Source: Magnetospirillum molischianum DSM 120 (GTDB lineage Bacteria > Pseudomonadota > Alphaproteobacteria > Rhodospirillales > Magnetospirillaceae). From it: DNA of 64,000 nt. The stretch spans positions 45,398-109,397 of the forward strand of contig NZ_CAHP01000015.1 of NCBI RefSeq assembly GCF_000294655.1. Direction: 5' to 3'. Under the pieces are notes generated by a model, which was not told the DNA's origin, did no database searches, and worked only from the letters and a program-made list of their open reading frames with translations. Below, in pieces: positions 45,332 through 53,582 of this stretch. Each line of letters opens with the position of its first letter. Position 1 is the first letter of the stretch. The translations under genes and the position numbers were made by a program.

Positions 45332-46135
45332 CTATTTTATACTGTCGTGATCCACGCCCTCCGCAGGAGGGGCGATGACCCGCAATTCCCCAATGCGGGC
45401 GGCCTTGGCGGCTGCGGTGGCGCAAATTCGACGTTGACCGCGTTGACGAGTTGGTCCGGCATGAACCAGCCGGGATTTTGCCGCAGCAATTCACGCGCCA
45501 GCACGAAATGGGTATCCCGCCCACGGCGCGAATCGGCCAGCCGGACCTCGGCGCCATAGGCCTCCAGCAGCCGGATCTTGCGCGGGCTGTAATTGTCGGG
45601 GACGACCAGCACCAGCCGGTAGCCGAACAGATTGGCCGCCAGCGCCAGCCCCAGCCCCAGCCCGGTATTGCAGCCGGTCCCCTCGATGATGGTCTGGCTT
45701 CCCCCCCCGGCGCAGCAGGCCGCGCCGTTCGGCGTCCAGGATCATGTTGACCGCGATCCGGACCTTGTGGCTGCCGCCCGGATTCATCTGTTCGAGCTTG
45801 AGGTAGAACGACGATTCGAGCGACAGCCCGCGCCGGAAGCGGTCCAGCCGCACCGTCGGGGGGCGCTTGCCGTCGGGATTGTTGGAAATGCCCCGCGCCC
45901 CCAGGATCGCGCAGCCGAGGATGTAGCAATCTTCGCCGATCACCGATCCCCAGCCATGGTCGATCACCAGCCGGGCGCCGATCCGCGCCGCCGGGTGAAT
46001 GTCGATGCCGGTCTCCATGAAGGCCGCCGAGGACAGCCGGTCGGCATATTCCCGCCCGTCGGTGAGGCAGGCATGAGCCAGCCGGAGCATTTCCATTCTG
46101 ACGACGTCATGATTCTTTCTGACGAGTTTTTCCAT
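45332..46135 (-). pseudogene. Decayed serine acetyltransferase / cysteine synthase-like fusion remnant
   Basis: Starts at ATG 46135 (GGAG nine bases upstream). The first ~95 residues are CysE-like: ETGIDIHPAARIG, VIDHGWGSVIGE, LGARGISNNPDGKRPP. At KRPPTV the reading jumps, in frame, into a PLP-dependent cysteine-synthase-like enzyme (RLDRF, FYLKLEQMNPGGSHKVR with the PLP Lys). It loses frame at a G8 tract (45701-45708); dropping one G restores SQTIIEGTGCNTG and VVPDNYSPRKIRLLEAYGAE. After NAVNVEFA the best coding frame shifts again and ends at a TAG at 45332. It is best read as two O-acetylserine-pathway genes merged by an internal deletion, then frameshifted. The product is probably not functional. 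Confidence 0.75.
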
Positions 46136-46152
46136 GACAGGCGCTCCAGACG

Positions 46153-47070
46153 TTATTGGCCTCGTTTGGCGAAATAGAGCCCGACCAGACAAATCGTGAT
46201 TCCGACGATCTGGCGGACGGTCAGGGTCTCGTGGAACAGGATCCAGGCATAGATCGCCGCCACCACCGGCTGCATCAGCACCAGCACCGACGACAGCGCG
46301 ACCGGCACCGGGCGCAGGCATTGCGCCAGCATCCCCTGCCCGACCACATGCGACAGCACCGCGAGCCCGACCAGCGGCGCCAGATCCTCCAGCCCGGTCG
46401 GCACCAGCCGCTGTTCCAGCAGCAGCGCCAGCGGCACCAGGGTAGACAGGCAGCCGAGGCTGCTGAGATACAGGATCCGCCCCGGGCCGAAGCGGCGGCG
46501 CAGTCGGCTGACCAGCAGCAGATACAGGCCGTAGAACACCGCCGTCAGCAGCGCCAGCCCGTCCCCCAGCGCCGAGGCTAGCGAGGCCTGCAGCGAGGCC
46601 GACAACAGCAGAGTGACCCCGCACAGGGTCAGCGCCAGCCCCACCAGGAACGAACGGCGGATCCGCTCGCGATAGAGCAGCACCGACAGCGGCACGACGA
46701 CGAACGGCACCAGATTGGCCAGCAGGTTGGCATTGGCCACCGTGGTGTAATGGAACGAGATATTCCAGAAGGTCAGGTCCAGCCCGAGCAGCGCCCCCGC
46801 CGCCCACAGCACCACCAGATCGCGCCGCTCCAGCCGGGAGACGACCCGGGGCGCCCGTCTCCGTTCCAGCGCGTCCCAGCCATAGACCAGCGGCAGGGCC
46901 AGCAGGATCCGCCACGCCCCGGTGGCGATCGGGTCGAGCGGGCTGAGCTTGACGAAGATCCCGCCGGTGGCGAGGAAACACACCGCCAGGATCACCCCCG
47001 CCACCGCGATCGCGTCGGGAGAGGCCGGCTCGATCACGGCGGCGGACGACGAACTGTCGGAGGGACTCAA
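46153..47070 (-). CDS. EamA-family (DMT) transporter
   Basis: 305 residues from a TTG at 47070, chosen because AAGGAG precedes it by six to seven bases; an upstream reading to 47157 is non-hydrophobic. Ten TM helices in two EamA repeats: GGIFVKLSPLDPIATGAWRI in the first, and LMQPVVAAIYAWILFHETLT in the second. Members export amino acids and related metabolites. Beside cysE/cysK-like genes and a MocR-type regulator, export of cysteine or O-acetylserine is plausible. It appears intact although both neighbours are decayed. Confidence 0.85.
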   Translation of the reverse strand: MSPSDSSSSAAVIEPASPDAIAVAGVILAVCFLATGGIFVKLSPLDPIATGAWRILLALPLVYGWDALERRRAPRVVSRLERRDLVVLWAAGALLGLDLTFWNISFHYTTVANANLLANLVPFVVVPLSVLLYRERIRRSFLVGLALTLCGVTLLLSASLQASLASALGDGLALLTAVFYGLYLLLVSRLRRRFGPGRILYLSSLGCLSTLVPLALLLEQRLVPTGLEDLAPLVGLAVLSHVVGQGMLAQCLRPVPVALSSVLVLMQPVVAAIYAWILFHETLTVRQIVGITICLVGLYFAKRGQ

Positions 47071-47201
47071 TCTTCGCTCCTTCCCGGGGGAAAACGCGCG
47101 CCGGAAAACCGGCCAACGACATCCTTCGATTGATCTGCACGTTGATTTGACTATCAATCAGCCATATTGTCCGAATCAATGAAAACATTGTGTGGCAAAC
47201 A

Positions 47202-48058
47202 ATGTGGCTTCCCGACCTGAGAAACCGCCATCCGGTTCGCTACCTCGCCATCGTCGAAGCCCTGGCCGAGGCCATCGCGCGGGGTGCCTTGCGGCCGGGC
47301 GACCGCCTGCCGACCCATCGCGAACTGGCGTGGCGACCGATGGCGAGGGCATCCTGCCCGACGCGCTCGACCGCGCCGCCCGCGCCACCTCGGCCCGGGT
47401 GGTGGTGCTGGTGCCGGCGTTGCAGAACCCGACCGGGGCGACGATGGGCGCGGCCCACCAGCAGGCGGTGGCCGAAATCGCCCGCCAACGCGGCCTCCAG
47501 GTGATCGAGGACGATGTCTACGGGATGCTGGCCGAGACCCCGCCGCTGGCCCGGCTGCTGCCCGAGACCTGCACCGTAGTGACCAGCCTGTCGAAGTGCG
47601 TCGCCGGCGGCCTGCGCTTCGGCGTGATCGCCGGTACCAGCGCGGCGGTGCGGGCGCGGTGGCGGCCGAACAGCAGACCACGCTGTGGCCGCTGGCGCCG
47701 CTGATGGTCGAGATCGCCTGCCGCTGGCTGGAGGACGGCACCGCGCTGCGGCGGGTCCGCTGGCAACGCGAGGAGATCGCCGCCCGCTACCGGCTGGCCC
47801 GCCGCGCCCTCTCCGGCCGCCCCGAGGGCGATCCCCGCCCTAGCCCGCATGCCTGGCTGACCCTGCCGACCGAGGACCCCGACCCGGCCGCCCTCTGCCG
47901 CCGGGCCGGACTGGAGGTGGTGCCTGCGGCAACCTTCGCGGTGACGCGCGAGCCGCCGCAGCGGATACGGATCAGCCTGACCGCCGCCGCCAAGCCGCGC
48001 CGACCTGAGCCGAGCCTTGGACCGCCTCCACCGCCTCGGAGCGACGTGGTCACGGTAA
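47202..48058 (+). pseudogene. MocR-type (GntR-aminotransferase) regulator, deleted and frameshifted
   Basis: The first segment is a GntR winged helix (YLAIVEALAEAIARGALRPG, LPTHRELAW). The recognition helix and the first ~100-130 residues of the aminotransferase domain are then missing, and the frame changes. The middle keeps VLVPALQNPTGATM, VIEDDVYGML and SLSKCVAGGLRFG, with the PLP Lys in SLSKC. A single missing G near 47660 shifts to QQTTLWPLAPLMVEIA, and a further shift near 47990 gives a normal C-terminus (RADLSRALDRL) ending at TAA 48056. At least three lesions make it non-functional. It is divergent from the exporter it probably once controlled. Confidence 0.82.
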
Positions 48059-48700
48059 CGGCCCGGGGAACAAAGGAAAAAATACGGGCGCTGTCCACAC
48101 CCGCCAGGATCCAGCGGCTCCTGGACCTGCTTCGATGGAGGGATCTGCGGGACTAGGTGTTGTGAACTGTCCCGCAGCGGTGGTAGTGGCCATTGACCCA
48201 ACCCGTGAGGTTCATCTGACGAAACACGGCAGTTGGGCTGTTCCTTGTCGCACGTCCCTGTGTGCGGTTAGGAAGGGTAGCCGCATTGCGATCAAGCCAA
48301 GCCTTTATGTGAAGAACAAGAAGCTTGCTCGGAAGATGCACACATGAAATTTGGCGCTGGTATGCGCTATTCCGACCACAGAGCCTCTCGCACCGGCCCC
48401 TGCACCCCGTCTCAGTCCTCACGCGAAGATCAATCTTCGAGTCGTGAGCGGAGCGCAGGTATGCCAGTACAATCTCAATGAGACCTGATCACTGACCCAA
48501 ATGCGATCCGACGGCCATCGGGGGCGAAAGTATTCTCGGTTGCTGACCACCAAAACAATGGCAGCTGGACACCTCCAAAAACCTGATTCACGAAGGAATT
48601 TTATGCCGATTCAGCGTGCAATCGGAGCCGACGTGCTCTTGTCATCCCCGATTTTAGCCTGGGGTTGATGGTTGGAAGTCTGATTTCGGTGATTTTGGCC
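48059..48700. other. 642-bp stretch without a supported gene
   Basis: Short open frames exist here on both strands but none has a ribosome site, composition or motif I can support. The one structure visible is a hairpin at 48418-48448 (CTCACG/CGTGAG around GAAGAT/ATCTTC). The right part may contain the degraded end of the IS5-family element that follows. Confidence 0.5.
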
Positions 48701-49052
48701 TCAAGCGGGCGCACGTCTCCTCTCAAGCCACATGAATCGCCGCATGTTGTAGGCCAGATTGATCAGGCCGATCTTGGTCTCGGCCCGGGCCTTTCCGATG
48801 GTGCGGACGATGGCAGCCATCGGCCCCTTCTGATGGGCAAAGACGTGCTCGATCTTGGAGCGCACCATGGATTTGAGGGCATTGGCCTTGCGGGTTCTCT
48901 CCGGCATCGGCTTGCCCTTAGGCTTCTTGCGATGCACCTTCGAGACGAAGCCGTTCTTCGCCATGAACGCCTCGTTCTTTTCCGAGCGATAGGCGGTGTC
49001 GGCCCAGACGCCGCTGGCCGTGTTGGTCTTGTCGAGCAGATCGGGCAACCTA
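48701..49052 (-). pseudogene. IS5-family transposase, C-terminal fragment
   Basis: The last ~117 residues of an IS5-family DDE transposase: PDLLDKTNTASGVWADTAYR, the Lys/Arg-rich KVHRKKPKGKPMPERT, and SKIEHVFAHQKGPM followed by TKIGLINLAYNMRRFMWL, which contains the catalytic Glu. The N-terminal half is absent. The fragment is cut at 49053 by the IS630-family element, and the sequence on that element's far side does not continue the IS5 reading. So a deletion accompanied or preceded the second insertion. Confidence 0.85.
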
Positions 49053-50104
49053 GAGCATTTTCCGTTCAATCGCGGTCATAACCTGCGGCTGCGAAATATT
49101 TGATGCACTCGTCTGGTGTGAAGGTGCCGATGCCGTCGCCTATCGCCGCCCAGAGACCCTCCTTGGTCCTGGCTGCGACCTTCTTGAGGAAAGCCTTCAG
49201 CTTCGAGAAGGCCATCTCGATGGGGTTGAAGTCGGGGCTGTAAGGCGGGAGGTACATGACTTGGGCGCCGACGGCCTCGATGGCGGCGCGGACCCCGGCG
49301 AGCTTGTGAGCGGGCAGATTGTCCATGACCACGATGTCACCTCGGGTCAGGGTCGGCGCCAGCACCTGCTCGACATAGGCCAGGAAGGCTTGGCCGTTCA
49401 TCGCGCCGTCGAGAATCATCGGCGCGGTCATGCGCTCAGACGAAGACCGCCGACGAAGGTGGTAGTTTTCCAATGCCCATGCGGCACCGGCGCCCGGCAC
49501 CGCTCGCCGCGAGGGGCACGCCCGCGGAGCCTCGCCATCTTGGTCGAGGCTCCGGTCTCGTCGATGAAGACTAGGCGCTCGGGATCAAGCTCCGGCTGGA
49601 GATCGAACCACTCATGTCGCCGCCGCAGAACGTCGGGCCGTTGCTGCTCGCTGGCGTGCGCCGTTTTTTTTGAAGGTCATGTCGTGGCGGTCCAGCAGGC
49701 GCCATACGCTGCTCGGGGCGATCTTGCCCCCGTGTACCGCTTCCAGGTGGGCCGCGATCTCGGCCAGGGTGATGTCGGGAGTCTGCTCTACCAGCCCCAG
49801 GATCTCTTCGGCCAACGCCTCCATCCGGTGCGAATGACGGTCGCCGCCACGCGGCCTCGACACGGCGTGTCCTTCCGATCGCCAGCGGCTCACCCATTTG
49901 ATCGCCGTCGAGGCGGCAACCCCGAATCGCTTCGCGGCGGCCCGGCACGATTGCCCGCTTTCGACCGCCCAGATCACACGCTCTCGGAGATCGCGGGAAA
50001 GGGATGTCGCCATCAGGGCTGGCCTCCTTCACCAGCCCAAATCTTGAATCATACTTTTCCCTAATTGGGAATCCCCAATGATTCCATATGAGTGGATGAT
50101 GCTC
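49053..50104. mobile_element. IS630-family insertion sequence
   Basis: A 1.05-kb element with imperfect terminal inverted repeats starting GAGCAT at both ends (left GAGCATTTTCCG; right, on the other strand, GAGCATCATCCA). Each end abuts a CTAG, so the TA dinucleotide (49051-49052 and 50105-50106) is the expected target duplication. One minus-strand transposase fills it. It sits at the broken edge of an IS5-family transposase gene. Confidence 0.85.
49066..50013 (-). pseudogene. IS630-family transposase, in two to three frames
   Basis: The first part (50013 to about 49670) is the HTH region MATSLSRDLRERVIWAVESG with RRAAKRFGV-type helices (here CRAAAKRFGVA). At A8 (49664-49671) the frame changes; the next frame carries [14 protein letters not shown], the first catalytic Asp, and [10 protein letters not shown]. 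Near 49431 it returns to the first frame, giving [12 protein letters not shown] and [13 protein letters not shown], the second Asp and the Glu. IS630 members often use a programmed frameshift at an A-run, which may explain the first break. The second (one base missing near 49433) is not explained that way, so the element is probably defective. Confidence 0.8.
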
Positions 50105-50108
50105 TAGA

Positions 50109-50258
50109 ACGCTGCGTTCCACCCCAGTTGAGGTCGAAGGATTAATCTCAGTTTTAATGACTCTGTTCGGCCAAATTGTTGATAAGAAGGTCAGCTACGA
50201 CGTGGAGTGCGAAGGGTCGAACGGCAAGATCAAGCTGACCCGGTTCGAGCTTCAGTGA
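50109..50258 (+). CDS. Short open reading frame remnant at the IS boundary
   Basis: Open from the IS630 edge to TGA 50256-50258, with codon use like that of real genes. From an ATG at 50157 it gives 33 residues, starting MTLFGQIVDKKVSYD and ending LTRFELQ. It may be the 3' end of a gene truncated by the insertion or a tiny intact gene; no ribosome site is obvious for the ATG. Its last ~34 bases recur in diverged form at 50303-50338. I do not recognise the family. Confidence 0.3.
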   Translation, partial: TLRSTPVEVEGLISVLMTLFGQIVDKKVSYDVECEGSNGKIKLTRFELQ

Positions 50259-50593
50259 ACCGTTCCGCCGACGCCATAGGATAGGTCAAGCGCTCTGCCC
50301 AGGGCCGAACGGCAAGGTCGAGCTGATCGGGGTTCGCCAGACTCGCCAGGACGACCACAGGAGGCCGTTTACCCCGGCGGCCTGATACCCAGGCCCAGCG
50401 CCTTACGGCCGTCCTGGGGCTTTCCAGCGAGTCTGGCGAAGGTCATCGCCTCAACGTGGGACAGGCGGCGACGACTCCCTGATCCGGGCTGGTCATACCC
50501 CGCCTGACGGACACACGGGACTGTTACGCACATCTACCCCGCGGGCGCCCTGATCTGCGCCCAAGTTATTGATATGTCTATGATTTTTTGAAT
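50259..50593. other. 335-bp non-coding stretch with a strong stem structure, left of tRNA-Ser
   Basis: No gene is supported. It holds a 108-nt stem-loop structure (50333-50440) and a diverged copy of the preceding ORF's end. It lies directly on the 3' side of tRNA-Ser, where integrative elements commonly insert. Confidence 0.5.
50333..50440. repeat. Long imperfect stem-loop element
   Basis: Fourteen perfect pairs (TTCGCCAGACTCGC 50333-50346 with 50427-50440), then seven more (CAGGACG 50347-50353 with 50410-50416) across a 10-base bulge on the right. An internal hairpin (AGGCCG 50362-50367, CGGCCT 50378-50383) sits at the top. The size and layered stems suggest a structured RNA or a recombination site. 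It lacks the signature sequences of 4.5S RNA and RNase P RNA. Confidence 0.55.
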
Positions 50594-50686
50594 TGGCGGA
50601 GGGAGAGGGATTCGAACCCTCGATACGGCTCAACACCGTATACACACTTTCCAGGCGTGCGCCTTCAACCACTCGGCCACCCCTCC
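50594..50686 (-). tRNA. tRNA-Ser (anticodon GGA)
   Basis: The minus strand folds into a class II tRNA: acceptor GGAGGGG pairing with the 3' TCCCTCC, D arm GGCCGAGTGGTTGAAGGC, anticodon loop CTGGAAA with GGA, a long variable arm (ATACGG/CCGTAT) typical of Ser, T arm GAGGGTTCGAATCCCTC, and an encoded CCA (50594-50596). It reads UCC/UCU codons. The accessory block begins immediately beyond its 3' end. Confidence 0.96.
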
Positions 50687-50793
50687 ATGCTGCGGCGGGG
50701 GAACAAGCCCCTCGGGCCGCAGCGAGGGGGGAAGCTACACGAGGGAACCGAGGTGCGCAACCCCCTTAACGCACGTTGTGAAACAAGTCGTGT

Positions 50794-51036
50794 TCAAGGG
50801 CGTTCCGGTTCTTTCAACAACGTCTCGGCAAGGTGATCGAGGCGAGTCGGATCAAGCTCGGACAAACGCATATTCATGATCGCATCCAGCTCACTGGGAG
50901 CAACGCCCTTCTTGGCGGCGGTCATTGGGTCGAGTCCACGCAACACTCGGGTCAGGCTGTTAACCTTGGCGATACGGCGCGCCGCCGCCAGCGCATCGAA
51001 CAGACCGGGACCGCCATTCTCCCACTCATCACTCAT
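50794..51036 (-). CDS. Small soluble protein of unknown function
   Basis: 80 residues from the ATG at 51036 ([11 protein letters not shown]). Predicted helical, without TM or signal peptide: [21 protein letters not shown] and [20 protein letters not shown]. Short acidic ends. It is divergent from the 5'-nucleotidase gene with about 140 bp between. I do not recognise the family; coding is supported by codon composition and length. Confidence 0.55.
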   Translation of the reverse strand: MSDEWENGGPGLFDALAAARRIAKVNSLTRVLRGLDPMTAAKKGVAPSELDAIMNMRLSELDPTRLDHLAETLLKEPERP

Positions 51037-51175
51037 CCAGACCCCCTTCACGTCTACGACCAGGATAGCGGGTAGAGAACACGAAGTCTCGGGGGAAGTG
51101 TCTCGGCCTCTTCCGTCTGCCGCCACTTCGCGTCACACTGGACCGCGATCCTTGACGAGAACGGAGAGACCGCAA

Positions 51176-52675
51176 ATGCGGGCGATATTGGGGCTGATAC
51201 TGGCGGGTTTGCTTTGGTCTGGAAGCGCTGCGGCAGAGCAGGTGCGGCTGACATTCCTGCATGTCAATGACATCTACGAATACCATTCGAGCGATGGTGT
51301 CGGAGGATTAGCCGAACTTTCGACCCGTCTGAAACAGCGCCGCGCCGAAGCCCCGAATCCGCTCTTCACATTCGGTGGAGACCTGATTTCGCCGTCGCTG
51401 GCATCGAACCTGACCAAGGGTGCCCACCTGATCGCACTGTTCAATCGTCTGGAGCCAGTCGCTGCGGTTCCGGGAAATCATGAATTTGATTTCGGACCGG
51501 CTGTCTTTGCCGATCGAATCGGCGAATCACGCTTCCCCTGGATCGGGTCGAACGTGCTGGGTGCCGATGGCGCCCCATTTGGCGGAATGACGGCAAGCCG
51601 GATCGTCGAAAGCGGCGGGATCAAGGTCGGGTTCCTCGGCATCCTGACCGCCCGCACCGGGGAACTGTCACTGACGGACGGCGTTGTGTTCAGCAACGAG
51701 ACCGAGACCGCCCGCACCACCGCCCGCCGCCTGCGCGCCCAGGGGGCCGAGATCGTGGTGGCTCTGACCCATCTTGATATCGAGCAAGACCGCGCTCTGG
51801 CCCTGGCCGTGCCGGAAATCGACCTCATCTTGGGTGGGCACGATCACGATCCGATCGCGATCCGCGAAAGCGGCGCACTGGTGCTAAAAGCCGGTCAGGA
51901 TGCCCAATGGCTGGGCGAAGTCGAGATGGTGGTCGAGCGACCCGATCCCGGCCAGACTGGCCGAACCCGCGTCTACCCGCAGGGTTGGCGTTTCGAGGCG
52001 GTGCGGGACATTGCGCCCGATCCGGCTCTGGCTCCGCTGATCTCGGCTACCGACACCCTGTTAAGCCAGGCGCTGGACCAACCCCTGGCGGTTCTGGATC
52101 AACCGCTCGACAGTCGGACCGGAACCGTGCGCGGCGGTGAGGCGGCAATCGGCAACCTGTTCGCCGACGCGCTACGCGCCCATTTCGAGGCCGATGCCGC
52201 CCTGATCAATGGCGGTGGATTGCGCGGAAACCGGCACTATCCGACCGGAGCCACCCTCAGTCGGCGCGACGTTCTGACCGAGATGCCGTTCGGCAATGCG
52301 GTAATGCTGCTTGAACTGAGCGGTACCCAATTGCGAGCCGCCCTCGAACATGGCCTGTCCGGCATCGAGACCAAAGCTGGACGCTTCCCCCAGGTCTCGG
52401 GAATATCGGTTGAATATGCTCCGTCCCGCCCCGTGGGACAGCGGATCGTGTCTATTTTCATCGGCGGAATGGCATTGCAAGACGATAAGACTTATCGCCT
52501 TGCCACCTCCGACTATCTCGGCCATGGCGGTGACGGGTATAGCGGACTGAAACAAGCCCGCGTCATCGTTGACGCCAGCGGCGGGCCGCTGCTTGCCAAT
52601 GTGGTCGGTGATTACCTCGCGGCAAATCATCGCGTCATGCCCCGGATCGACGGACGAATGAAGGCGCTACGCTGA
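51176..52675 (+). CDS. Periplasmic 5'-nucleotidase / metallophosphoesterase
   Basis: 499 residues from the ATG at 51176 (GGAGAG seven bases upstream); signal peptide ends SAAAEQ. N-terminal dimetal phosphoesterase: FLHVNDIYEY, FGGDLISPS, PGNHEFDFG, LTHLDIEQD and GGHDHDP, which carry all the metal ligands. The C-terminal 5'-nucleotidase substrate domain includes NGGGLRGN and SDYLGHGGDGY. It is a UshA/NutA-like enzyme that would release nucleosides and phosphate from nucleotides or sugar-nucleotides outside the inner membrane. Followed after 43 bp by dapF. Confidence 0.93.
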   Translation: MRAILGLILAGLLWSGSAAAEQVRLTFLHVNDIYEYHSSDGVGGLAELSTRLKQRRAEAPNPLFTFGGDLISPSLASNLTKGAHLIALFNRLEPVAAVPGNHEFDFGPAVFADRIGESRFPWIGSNVLGADGAPFGGMTASRIVESGGIKVGFLGILTARTGELSLTDGVVFSNETETARTTARRLRAQGAEIVVALTHLDIEQDRALALAVPEIDLILGGHDHDPIAIRESGALVLKAGQDAQWLGEVEMVVERPDPGQTGRTRVYPQGWRFEAVRDIAPDPALAPLISATDTLLSQALDQPLAVLDQPLDSRTGTVRGGEAAIGNLFADALRAHFEADAALINGGGLRGNRHYPTGATLSRRDVLTEMPFGNAVMLLELSGTQLRAALEHGLSGIETKAGRFPQVSGISVEYAPSRPVGQRIVSIFIGGMALQDDKTYRLATSDYLGHGGDGYSGLKQARVIVDASGGPLLANVVGDYLAANHRVMPRIDGRMKALR

Positions 52676-52718
52676 GGGGATGGACTTTAAAGGCTTCGGC
52701 CACATATAACCGAGCATC

Positions 52719-53582
52719 ATGTCAGACTCAGCCACCCTCCCCTTCCGCAAGATGCACGGCCTCGGGAACGATTTCGTCGTTCTCGACGGCCGGATCGATC
52801 CCCGTCCCCTCGCCCTTGATCCGGCGCGGGTCCGCGCCATTGCCGACCGCCGCGCCGGAATCGGCTGTGACCAATTGATCGTGATCGCGACGCCAAGTGA
52901 CAACACCGCCGACGTGCGGATGTTGATCTTCAACGCCGACGGGTCAGAAGTCGCCGCCTGCGGTAACGCCACCCGTTGCGTTGCCTGGTTGGCGATGACG
53001 GAAAGCGGCCGGGACAGCGTGGTGATCGAGACCCGCGCCGGGCTACTGGATGCCGAATCGCGCGGGACATCGCTGGTTGCGGTTGATATGGGAGCGGCCC
53101 GGCTGGACTGGCGCGAAATTCCGTTAAACGAAGCGGTCGATACCCTTCACCTCGGCCTGAGCGTCGGCCCGCTATCGGACCCGGTCGCGGTCAGCATGGG
53201 AAACCCGCACGCGGTGTTCTTCGTCGAGGATTCCGAGGCAATTGATCTGGCTGCGGTAGGGCCGGATCTGGAACATCATCCGATATTCCCCGAACGCGCC
53301 AATATAGAAGTCGCCTCGATTCTTCCCACCACCGAAGCGGGGCGCGGGCGTATTCGGATGCGGGTATGGGAACGTGGTGCCGGTATCACTCCAGCCTGCG
53401 GTACCGGAGCCTGCGCCACCCTGGTCGCGGCGGCACGGCGCGGTCTTTCGCCCCGCCGGGCTGAACTGATCCTGGACGGCGGGACGCTGGAGATCGAATG
53501 GCTGCCCGACGATCATGTTCTGATGACTGGACCGGTGGCGACCAGCTTCACCGGCCTTCTGGACCCTGCCCTGCTTTCATGA
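52719..53582 (+). CDS. dapF: Diaminopimelate epimerase
   Basis: 287 residues. FRKMHGLGNDFVVLD at the start and both catalytic Cys motifs are present: AACGNATRCVAW and ITPACGTGACA. It interconverts LL- and meso-diaminopimelate for peptidoglycan and lysine. Its stop overlaps the mtaB start as ATGA (53579-53582), heading the dapF-mtaB-ftsY operon often seen in alphaproteobacteria. Confidence 0.97.
   Translation: MSDSATLPFRKMHGLGNDFVVLDGRIDPRPLALDPARVRAIADRRAGIGCDQLIVIATPSDNTADVRMLIFNADGSEVAACGNATRCVAWLAMTESGRDSVVIETRAGLLDAESRGTSLVAVDMGAARLDWREIPLNEAVDTLHLGLSVGPLSDPVAVSMGNPHAVFFVEDSEAIDLAAVGPDLEHHPIFPERANIEVASILPTTEAGRGRIRMRVWERGAGITPACGTGACATLVAAARRGLSPRRAELILDGGTLEIEWLPDDHVLMTGPVATSFTGLLDPALLS

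Noticed and set aside
45491..47188. 565-codon minus-strand frame spanning the EamA gene and the cysE-cysK remnant
   Set aside because: Only its last 215 codons (from ATG 46135) are meaningful; the upstream part is EamA read in the wrong frame.
48135..48422. Short open frames of 70 and 89 codons on opposite strands
   Set aside because: No start context, no motif, atypical composition; probably chance in degraded DNA.
50259..50593. Possible SRP (4.5S) RNA, RNase P RNA or tmRNA near tRNA-Ser
   Set aside because: The conserved GGAAGGAAGCA-type tetraloop region, the RNase P core and the tmRNA tRNA-like ends are not present.
45009..50593. Direct repeat of the tRNA-Ser 3' end marking att sites
   Set aside because: I looked for the T-arm/acceptor sequence elsewhere in the block and did not find a copy by eye, so no att pair is claimed.
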